Source: DASQHY01 sp035602605
Lineage (GTDB): Bacteria > Acidobacteriota > Terriglobia > Acidiferrales > UBA7541
DNA: 64,000 nucleotides
Direction of reading: 5' to 3'
NCBI GenBank assembly: GCA_035602605.1
Contig: DATNLZ010000137.1
Coordinates: 1-64,000, forward strand
Numbering within the stretch: position 1 is the first letter of the stretch; every line of letters starts with the position of its first letter. A program made the position numbers and the translations under genes. The notes under the pieces were generated by a model, which saw nothing but the letters and a program-made list of their open reading frames with translations, was not told where the DNA came from and searched no databases. Shown here in pieces: positions 26,978-33,738 of the stretch.

Positions 26978-28234
26978 TCACTCAAGAACTTCGATCTCGG
27001 GGTAAAGCGGAGATGAAATCTTGAGGGGCGTAGCACTTGCGCCCTTGAGGTACGTGTCGAAAAAGTTGTGCACGCAGTACGCGGTAATGGCAAGCTGGCG
27101 ACGTCCGTCGATACCGAGCTTACCTAATACTCGGAGCACCCCACGCAAGACATAGCTCTTCAACAAGGCTCCGTCGTCGCTGAAAGTGAAATGGTTCGCC
27201 CCACGGATCGCGATGCGTAGCCTTCTGTCTACCGGCAGACGATCATAAACCGATTGGATGTCGGCCAGGATCTGACGGCTCTCCGGGTCGGACGAAGAAT
27301 CGCCGTGGCCGCTCAGGAGGAACAGGAACGGCGCGTGGATGCCTGCCTGAATGACGCTGCCGTGCAGAGAACCGTCCACATCGATGCCGGCCTTGCACCT
27401 GGAATCCTGAGAGCAGAATTGTGCAGCTGTCGCGCCGCCAAAAGAGTGGCCAAATACTCCCACCGGCATCATGTCGAGCCGACCCGTGAACTTGCCGGAC
27501 ACGGCGGAGCTGTTCAATCGCTGCAACTGATCAAGCACGTAGGCTATGTCGGCGGTCCACGCGGCCAGCAACTTATTGGCGAGACCGGTCAGCTCCGCTC
27601 CCGAGAACAGTTCCGGGTTGTTCTCTGGCCTCCGTGCGATCACCCGGCCGTCAGGGAAAACGACCAGTCCAGAGCGATAGGGGGCATCGAATCCCACGAC
27701 GACGTAACCGTGACTGGCCAGATCCTCGGCGAGAGTCGAGTAGTTCATCACCGGGGCAGATGCCCCCGCTCTCATGATCACCACAGGATACGATCGCTGC
27801 TGCGGCGACACCTCGGGGTCACGAATACTGTGCCCGTGGACCTTCGACAGATCCCGCGTCAGAAGTCCGAAGACCCGGCTCAGAAGTCTGAAGATCAGCG
27901 GGCCGCCGCTGGCCGGACGGGCCGGCGCTCGCACTTGAGCGGGCAGGTAATCGTCCACCCCCGCGCCTGATGGCCCTGCCGCCGGGTACCAGATCCAGAC
28001 AAGGAGTTCGCGCTTGGTTCCCGGAACTGGGGCTAGCTCATCCAATGCCACATCGTCGGTCCAATCATAGATGGCGCGGCCAACCGCGAATGATCCCGTG
28101 GGCATCGGGAGTGTGATCTCGGTCCTGCTCTCTAGCCAGAGCGACGCCAGCAACGCCCCGACCCCGAGAACACCCAACATCGCTAATACGGCGAAGCCTT
28201 TGAATATCCGACGGGCCAGCCGCGTTTTAAACAT
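26978..28234 (-). CDS. Membrane-anchored alpha/beta hydrolase, PAF-acetylhydrolase-like
   Basis: A 418-aa serine hydrolase. An N-terminal transmembrane helix (about 13-34) would anchor it with the catalytic domain outside the cytoplasm. The nucleophile elbow GHSFGG is at 252-257 with Ser254. A downstream Asp (GIDVDGSLHG) and a late His (RGANHFTF) plausibly complete the triad. Overall it resembles platelet-activating-factor acetylhydrolase isoform II and bacterial chlorophyllase-like hydrolases. Substrates could be lipid esters, which is notable beside the radical-SAM gene with which it converges (76-base gap). A TTGACA promoter with a palindromic operator and a small overlapping leader ORF precede it. 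Confidence 0.82.
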   Translation of the reverse strand: MFKTRLARRIFKGFAVLAMLGVLGVGALLASLWLESRTEITLPMPTGSFAVGRAIYDWTDDVALDELAPVPGTKRELLVWIWYPAAGPSGAGVDDYLPAQVRAPARPASGGPLIFRLLSRVFGLLTRDLSKVHGHSIRDPEVSPQQRSYPVVIMRAGASAPVMNYSTLAEDLASHGYVVVGFDAPYRSGLVVFPDGRVIARRPENNPELFSGAELTGLANKLLAAWTADIAYVLDQLQRLNSSAVSGKFTGRLDMMPVGVFGHSFGGATAAQFCSQDSRCKAGIDVDGSLHGSVIQAGIHAPFLFLLSGHGDSSSDPESRQILADIQSVYDRLPVDRRLRIAIRGANHFTFSDDGALLKSYVLRGVLRVLGKLGIDGRRQLAITAYCVHNFFDTYLKGASATPLKISSPLYPEIEVLE

Positions 28235-28307
28235 CGGATGCTCCCACAGCGAGGGGCATGGCCATTGGAAGCAAGGCGCTCGGCTGCTGCTTCGGTGAGA
28301 TGTTCAT
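28227..28307 (-). CDS. Possible 26-aa leader ORF overlapping the hydrolase start
   Basis: Starting at ATG 28307, five bases after a GGGGG ribosome-binding-site-like run, this frame encodes 26 residues and stops at TAA 28227-28229. The stop overlaps the hydrolase start (the ATG lies in GATGTTTAA), a layout typical of translational coupling. It lies entirely within the predicted transcript leader. No family resemblance; it may be chance. Confidence 0.3.
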   Translation of the reverse strand: MNISPKQQPSALLPMAMPLAVGASDV

Positions 28308-28342
28308 TAGAACCCCCGCTGCCCTGGCGCTTACAAACTACT

Positions 28343-28371
28343 TTGTATAGTAAAGTCTATACCCTTGTCAA
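28343..28371 (-). promoter_or_regulatory. Promoter with palindromic operator for the hydrolase gene
   Basis: On the minus strand TTGACA (28366-28371) is 17 bases from ATACAA (28343-28348), or 16 from TATACA (28344-28349). The spacer holds a perfect inverted repeat GTATAG-N6-CTATAC at 28345-28362. A repressor bound there would block RNA polymerase. Inferred transcription start is about 100 bases before ATG 28234. PadR- or GntR-like binding is a guess. Confidence 0.6.
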
Positions 28372-28465
28372 GGGAGCGGGAGCATGGTCGCCCTTGAGAC
28401 GGAACCCGACGAGGTGGTCGAGAGCGGGCTAACAGTTGGCGTCGGTTTCCGGTGGGGCGAAAAGA

Positions 28466-28510
28466 TGGTGGACTCACCCGGACTCGAACCGGGAACCCAC
28501 GGCTTATGAG
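28466..28510 (-). pseudogene. 3' half of a split tRNA gene (CAT anticodon)
   Basis: Read on the minus strand this is the anticodon loop CTCATAA (28504-28510), the 3' anticodon stem GCCGT, a 5-base variable region, a perfect T arm (CCGGG stem, 28477-28493), the 3' acceptor strand TGAGTCC (28470-28476), discriminator A and an encoded CCA (28466-28468). No D arm or 5' acceptor strand lies beyond 28515. Its acceptor strand matches the 5' half at 33378-33419 perfectly, so the two are halves of one gene separated by about 4.9 kb. Confidence 0.85.
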
Positions 28511-28515
28511 TCCGT

Positions 28516-29351
28516 ACGCAAAGGCACATTTCCCTTTACATTTGACAGTTTCAATGGCCAGCAATTCCTCGAAGGTCTTCCGCAGAATCTTTCTCACCAA
28601 ACACACATGCGTATCAAAAACTTTATGAGGGGTGTTCTCACTTGGGCAATCAACAGCGAGGCTTTGATCGGTTCGAACCCAATGGACGCGACCAAAGCCG
28701 GTGGCAGGACGAAGAAGGCGGGAACAGAAGGCATGACGGTCCGGGAAAGAAAGATTCGGGCGAGTCACGAACACGCTTACACGCTGGAAGAGGTAGCCGA
28801 GATGCTGGACAAGGTGCCTGACCCGGCCAGGACGGTCTGCGCGACGGCTGCGTTCACCGAGTCTGACAAGAAGTGAGCTGCGGGGATTGAAGTGGGGAGA
28901 CTATGACGGCCAGACGTTGAACGTGCGGAGAAAGATTTGGGGTGACCATATCGGCGCACCGAAGACCGCAGCGCGCGAAGCCGGTGTCTTTGTGGTGCCT
29001 TTGCTGCGAAAGATTCTAAAAAAATACAAAGAGAGCTTCCCCGCTGGCGAGGAAGATTGGATCTTTCGGGGTGAGCGACTCATGCGTCCGCTCGACCTCG
29101 ACAATCTATCCCGCCGCGTAATCCCCCAGTTCATCAACGGCGCGTGGTTTGGGTGGCACGCATTTCGACGTGGACTCGGGACGAGGTTGAACGAAGCTGG
29201 AGTCAATGATAAGGACATTCAGAGTATCCTGCGCCACGCGGATGTCTCGACTACGCAGGCATACTACATCCTGCCGAATGATGAACGCGCCCAGGCCGGA
29301 ATGAAGAAGTTGGGCAAGACTCTCCAGACGAAATATGGTATCAAAGCGTAG
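28516..29351 (+). pseudogene. Tyrosine recombinase (integrase), 5'-truncated and frameshifted
   Basis: Phage/island-type integrase remnant in two frames. The first part (to 28878) is the end of the core-binding domain and the start of the catalytic domain (LSHQTHMRIKNF to TVCATAAFT). The second part continues as LTRSELRGLKWGDYDG through the HAFRRG box and ILRHADVSTTQAYYI, which holds the tyrosine nucleophile. One extra base near 28862 explains the shift: restoring frame gives AAFTELTRSELRGLKW, including the catalytic Arg. The N-terminal arm- and core-binding region is missing at the junction with the tRNA 3' half. The stop TAG (29349-29351) immediately precedes an intact tRNA. Confidence 0.88.
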
Positions 29352-29425
29352 GGACCCATAGCTCAATCGGTTAGAGCAGCACACTCATAATGTGTTGGTT
29401 CCTGGTTCGAGTCCAGGTGGGTCCA
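29352..29425 (+). tRNA. tRNA with CAT anticodon (Ile2 or elongator Met)
   Basis: A complete 74-nt cloverleaf: acceptor GGACCCA/TGGGTCC, D stem GCTC/GAGC with a 9-base loop, anticodon stem GCACA/TGTGT with loop CTCATAA, T stem CCTGG/CCAGG with TTCGAGT, discriminator A, no encoded CCA. The CAT anticodon fits elongator Met or lysidine-modified Ile2. C4-G69 and C5-G68 pairs favour Ile2 by the E. coli TilS rule. It starts one base after the integrase stop codon. Confidence 0.92.
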
Positions 29426-29535
29426 TTTAACTTTCCTCTAGCGGGCCGGATCGAACGCGGTCTCTCCACCGAAGACGTCGTAACAAAAAATCCGCATCAT
29501 CGAGTACTTTTTGAATCCACCGGCCACCGCTGCGC

Positions 29536-30114
29536 TTGGTCGGGACGCTCATCATCGAATATGAGATCCAGAATCTGAGTGATCAGCCGCTCGCATATTT
29601 GTGGTCGGCCCATCCGCTGCTAAAGGCCGAAACAGGCGCGAACCTGCTCTTGCCAGATGACGTGCGGGACTTGCTGATTGAGTGGTCGAGTGATGCACGA
29701 TTAGGGAAAGCGGGTCAAAGCTGCGCGTATCCGCTTGCAGCTACAATGGACGGAGCTGTGGAAGACCTCCGGATCGTGAAGCCTGCAAGTGCAGGTACCG
29801 CGGACAAATTGTTTACGCCGCGTCTGAAGGCGGGATTCTGCGGGCTTCATTTTCCTGGAAGCAATGAGTCCATAGCTTTTCGCTTCGATGTGAAACAGAT
29901 CGGCTATGTGGGCCTGTGGTTATGTCAGGGAGGCTGGCCGCAAAGCGCAATCGAAAAACATTTTACGATTGCTTTGGAACCGTGTAACGCGCGTACGGAC
30001 TCGCTGGCTGATGCCATCGAACAAGGGGAGTGCCCCACGTTGGCCGCCCGTTCCTCAGAACGATGGACCTTGCGAGTCGAGTTGTGCTCGGGGATACCTG
30101 ATTTTCGTACATAG
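29536..30114 (+). pseudogene. Aldose-1-epimerase-like protein, 5'-truncated
   Basis: About 192 residues resembling the C-terminal two-thirds of a galactose-mutarotase-like protein: a beta-strand opening (TLIIEYEIQNLSDQPLAYLW), WSAHPLLKAETGANLLLP, then GYVGLWLCQGGWP and IALEPCNARTDSLADAI, as in aldose epimerases. Homology is already in progress at the TTG at 29536, and the frame closes at a stop just upstream (29512-29514), so the N-terminal third is absent. The missing end lies next to the tRNA at 29352-29425, suggesting loss during integration or later deletion. It faces the alpha-galactosidase gene, a sensible partner for galactose release. Confidence 0.65.
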
Positions 30115-30182
30115 CCTACGCCGCAAGAATACCTGTTTAGATGCTGCCGAAATCTTCGCGTCGCTGCTTGCTGCCGTACCTT

Positions 30183-32408
30183 TTACTGTGCGACGCGCTC
30201 CAATTTGATAGCCGTGCTGTCGTAATCGCCCTTTAAAGACAGCGTGAGACCGTGATGCATTAAATAGGCGCCACTAAGGTCTTTGGGAAGCGTGGAATTC
30301 TTTGGTTGAGCTTTTGCATCCAGGCGCGTAAGGATATAGGTCGCTTTCTCATCCAGCCCCCGCAACAATACCGGTGGAATGTTGCGGCCGAACTGCTGCG
30401 AATGTAAAAACGCAAACAGCACAACGTGCGATTTGTCCGCTGAAACGTATTCACTGGCCATGAAGTTTCCCGCCGTCGGCAATGCCAAACGATAAAGGGC
30501 ACCGTTCTGAACGGTTTCGCGAATCGATTTGTAAACGCTAATCATCTGTTTAGCGGTCGCAAAGTCCTCGGGCGCCCATCGGTTCAGATTGGCGCCGATC
30601 CCTAGCGAGCCCTGCATCGCAACCAGAAAGCGAAACTGGAGAGGCACGGTGCGGCCGTTAAAATTTGGCACATCCGTGACCCAGTCCATCATGATGTGCG
30701 GCGTGTAGGCGTACGTAAAACCCTGTTGAATGGACAGGCGATCAAATGCTTCGGTGTTGTCGGAAGTCCAGACTTGTTCGGCAAACCGCAAAATTCCCAT
30801 GTCGACCCGCCCACCGCCGCCAGAGCATGATTCAATTTCAAGGGTGGGATGTTTTTTGCGGAGCCGGCCGAGTATATCGTAAAGATTCTGGGTGAAGCGC
30901 ACCCACAAATTCTTTTGCTGATCGGGCGGAACTTCCGGCCAGCCGGGCTCGCTGAAATTGCGATTGTAATCCCATTTGATAAAAGCAATGTCGTTGACGG
31001 AAACAAGCTCATCAAGCCAATGAAAAATATATTCACGAACGTCATCGCGAGCGAGATTCAACACCAGTTGGTTGCGCGCCTCGGTGCGGGGGCGGCCTTC
31101 GAAATGCATGGCCCAATCCGGATGCTTGCGATAGAGATCACTGTCCGGGTTGACCATTTCGGGTTCCACCCAAAGCCCGAAATCCATGCCCAAGCCTTTC
31201 ACATGCTTGATCAACGGCCCGAGGCCATTCGGAAATTTTTGCGTGTTCACGTACCAGTCGCCAAGGCCGGCATGGTCATTCTTCCGTTGACCAAACCACC
31301 CGTCATCCATTACGAAGCGCTCCACTCCCAAGCTTGCGGCCTTATCGGCCAAGGCTTCTTGTCCCGCTTCATCGACGTTAAAGCCGGTTGCTTCCCAGGA
31401 ATTGTAGAGTACCGGCCGAGTCCGGGAACCGGAGTGGTTCGGCAGGATGTGGTTGCGCTCAAACGCGTGGAGAATGCGCGAAGCCTCGCTTATCCCGCCG
31501 TTGGTGTAACCGGCATAGAACGGCGGAGTTGTTAGCGATTCACCGGGGGCAAGATGATAACCAAAATCGAAAGAATTGAAGCCGCCGGTAACGCGCACTT
31601 GTTGATGAGGAGTTTGCTCGACGCTGATACGCCAACTCCCGCTCCAGCCTAGTGCGCCAAACCAAACCGCGCCCTGCTCACTCTCGCTATTGCCGTCGCG
31701 ATCCAGCGCAAACCATGGATTCGCGTGCGAACTTGTACTGCCCCGCCGGCTCTCCAGAACTTTTACTCCGGTATGTACGGGTTCCTCGGTTAGCTGCCAC
31801 TCTCCAGCCCAGCGTCCGGTAAGGTAGCGAAGCCGGTAGCCATCTCCTTGGGGAAGATACCAGGCCGCGGATTGAAAGCTCTCGAGTATGACGGGCTTAT
31901 CCGTGCGGTTTTCCGCGGTGACTTCCCTGCGCACAATGCCGGCATCAGGATAGACGGTGTAGTGCAAGCGAACAAACAGGGCTCGATCAATATCCTTTAG
32001 GGTAACCTCTAGTGTAGGGCCGGCGATCTTATGTTCAACGTAACGCAGCACAAGGTCGCGATTTCCATCGGGAAATGTCGCTTTGATGCCGGGCTCGACG
32101 TAGAGCCCTGCCCCCCATCCAGGATATTCCTGTGGCATCGTAGTCGTGCTCAGGTCAAACGAAGCCCACTGCCGAGCGGTTGGCACAGGACCGAAGTCCT
32201 CAATACGCGCGATGTGCTCGCCCCAATACATGTGCTGCAGCATGCTTTGTTCATTAATTCCAAAAATATATGAAATCTTCCCTGCGTCCAAAACGAATAT
32301 CTTGCTCTCCCTCAGAAATTGGACAGGTGATTGCGCGGCTCCCGGCTTCGCCGAAAAGAAAAGAAGTGCAGCCAGGATGAAATGGAATCGTGGTAGTCGA
32401 ACTTTCAT
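30183..32408 (-). CDS. Alpha-galactosidase, GH36 (secreted)
   Basis: Hydrolyses terminal alpha-galactosides such as melibiose or raffinose. The 741-aa protein begins at MKVRLPRF (28 bases after an upstream in-frame ATG) with a signal peptide (about 1-25, FILAALLFFSAKPGAAQ). An N-terminal beta-supersandwich (to about 320) precedes the (beta/alpha)8 barrel. The nucleophile is Asp480 in FIKWDYNRN and the acid/base Asp550 in WTSDNTEAFDR. ESCSGGGGRVDMG is also characteristic. Length is typical of GH36. It follows the truncated GH35 gene by about 36 bases on the same strand. Confidence 0.93.
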   Translation of the reverse strand: MKVRLPRFHFILAALLFFSAKPGAAQSPVQFLRESKIFVLDAGKISYIFGINEQSMLQHMYWGEHIARIEDFGPVPTARQWASFDLSTTTMPQEYPGWGAGLYVEPGIKATFPDGNRDLVLRYVEHKIAGPTLEVTLKDIDRALFVRLHYTVYPDAGIVRREVTAENRTDKPVILESFQSAAWYLPQGDGYRLRYLTGRWAGEWQLTEEPVHTGVKVLESRRGSTSSHANPWFALDRDGNSESEQGAVWFGALGWSGSWRISVEQTPHQQVRVTGGFNSFDFGYHLAPGESLTTPPFYAGYTNGGISEASRILHAFERNHILPNHSGSRTRPVLYNSWEATGFNVDEAGQEALADKAASLGVERFVMDDGWFGQRKNDHAGLGDWYVNTQKFPNGLGPLIKHVKGLGMDFGLWVEPEMVNPDSDLYRKHPDWAMHFEGRPRTEARNQLVLNLARDDVREYIFHWLDELVSVNDIAFIKWDYNRNFSEPGWPEVPPDQQKNLWVRFTQNLYDILGRLRKKHPTLEIESCSGGGGRVDMGILRFAEQVWTSDNTEAFDRLSIQQGFTYAYTPHIMMDWVTDVPNFNGRTVPLQFRFLVAMQGSLGIGANLNRWAPEDFATAKQMISVYKSIRETVQNGALYRLALPTAGNFMASEYVSADKSHVVLFAFLHSQQFGRNIPPVLLRGLDEKATYILTRLDAKAQPKNSTLPKDLSGAYLMHHGLTLSLKGDYDSTAIKLERVAQ

Positions 32409-32444
32409 TTGCGAGTGCCTGCCTTCCGTTTTCAAAGGAATTCT

Positions 32445-33170
32445 TTAATTGGCGTAGGTTTCGAAAATAGCGTTCTTGCCGCCTGCAACGGATCGCTTTC
32501 CGCTTTGTTCAACGTCAAATACCACGATTTCATTTTTGCCCAGTTTTAGTACAGTTGCTGGAAGAAAGAGGCTCTGCTGCGGACCGATATGCCAGTATCG
32601 TCCGAGGTTCTGTCCGTTGACTAACACAAATCCCTTACCGCATCCACGGAGATCGAGGAATGTATCGCCCAGCGAGGCGAGCTCGAATGTTCCGCGATAA
32701 AAAGCCGGACCGTGGAGGAGGTTACGGGAAAATTTTAAGGCGGAAAAATCCGTCATGGGGAGGACATATTCCTCCCACCCGGTCCACTCCTCGCCATTGA
32801 AGGTAACCTTTCCGGTTATTCCCTTACGATCATCCATCATTTTCAATCCAAAATTTATGCGTCCGAGATTTTCCACAAGGATCTCAACAGGATGGGACGA
32901 CGCGAGTTTAACTTCGAGGGCGTGTTCTTTGCAGCGGCGGTCCAGCGTGCCCAACAAATTATTCCCCTGATAAACGACGGCATAGTCGTGTACGCCGGCG
33001 ACGTCCAAGTGGCCTTGCGAGGGCTGGGAGATATGTTTGCGATAAAGAACAAAACCATATTCTTGGCCGAGTGACTCCATCGACTGCGGGCGCTCCGCGG
33101 AGATGGGATGCCGGAGCAAATCCGAAAGGCCCGCTGATTCGCTCAACTCGATCCGCGGCATGTCGATCAT
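32445..33170 (-). pseudogene. Beta-galactosidase (GH35), C-terminal fragment
   Basis: About 241 residues matching only the C-terminal jelly-roll domains of a GH35 beta-galactosidase: GYGLYRK-like opening (FVLYRKHI), VHDYAVVYQGNNLLGTLDR, EILVENLGRINFG, GPAFYRGTFEL, and the GKGFVLVNGQNLGRYWHIGP motif near the end. The catalytic barrel of about 350 residues is missing. The frame remains open only to 33212 (GETLPKPLP precedes the first Met), where a stop and the GGTCCC repeats begin, so the break is close to 33212. It may still be translated but cannot be catalytic. Confidence 0.85.
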
Positions 33171-33249
33171 CGGAAGAGGTTTTGGTAGGGTTTCTCCGAT
33201 GTCACCTCCGCCTCAGGATTGGGGTTCCATAAGCAATACCGTCCACGTC

Positions 33250-33303
33250 GGTCCCAATACTCGGTCCCAAACAGGTCCCAATACCCCAGTTTCGGTCCCC
33301 GAA
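33250..33303. repeat. Short direct repeats GGTCCCAAT near an integrase-tRNA junction
   Basis: Three copies of GGTCCCAA(T/A) begin at 33250, 33263 and 33274, with a degenerate GGTCCCCGA at 33294. They lie between the GH35 break and the tRNA 5' half, where an attachment-site arm would be expected. Recombinase arm-site function is inference. Confidence 0.6.
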
Positions 33304-33377
33304 ATGCCCGAAAATCCCGACCTACACCCTTCGTAAGCTGTTGAAACTACATGACGCACGGGGTTGCCCAAATAGAT

Positions 33378-33419
33378 TATGAGGCCGGTGCTCTAACTAA
33401 CCATTGAGCTATGAGTCCT
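33378..33419 (-). pseudogene. 5' half of the split tRNA gene (CAT anticodon)
   Basis: On the minus strand: acceptor GGACTCA (33413-33419), TA, D stem GCTC/GAGC, a 12-base D loop that looks like a GTTA duplication, anticodon stem CCGGC (33385-33389) and loop CTCATAA (33378-33384). Beyond the loop (below 33378) the sequence no longer pairs with the stem. Joined to 28503-28466 it rebuilds a full cloverleaf. Confidence 0.83.
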
Positions 33420-33651
33420 TATTCGGAAGCAAGCTGAGTAGCTCCGGGTTCTGGTTCTCCGCCGACACCGAGCCTGACGAATCCTCCAGAGCCATGATCC
33501 AGTCTCCTATTTCCTCTAGCGCAGCCCGCGACTGGTCATCCGGTATCTCGACATAATAAGCCAGCGTCGTGTCGATGTCACTGTGTCGCAGGATGACGGT
33601 ACGCTCAGTTTGTACAGATTGCCGGCTAGCCCTCGACGAAAGGAATACCAA
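33409..33651 (-). pseudogene. Tyrosine recombinase, C-terminal remnant
   Basis: The recognisable part, ILRHSDIDTTLAYYVEIPDD, carries the last catalytic His region and the tyrosine nucleophile, followed by a C-terminal tail (RAALEEIGDWIMALED). Residues before about 33606 are unrelated, so the rest of the integrase is gone. The stop TAG (33409-33411) lies inside the 5' half of the split tRNA (GGACTCATAG), the same integrase-into-tRNA layout as at 29351. It points toward the cargo, opposite to the other integrase. Confidence 0.78.
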
Positions 33652-33738
33652 AAAACGTGCCGACTCGGCACGCCGCCGGAGGCCGGGCCAGCCGCGCCAT
33701 TCTAACCCAGCCTTCTGCAGCGCCGGTTTCTTGAGGGG

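Noticed and set aside
28436..28515. Start of the integrase reading frame over the tRNA fragment
   Set aside because: The peptide here is only a reverse translation of the tRNA 3' half (WTHPDSNREP-like), a known artefact near tRNAs.
33250..33303. CRISPR array or replication iterons
   Set aside because: Units are too short, spacers are 1-10 bases, and no cas or replication genes are present.
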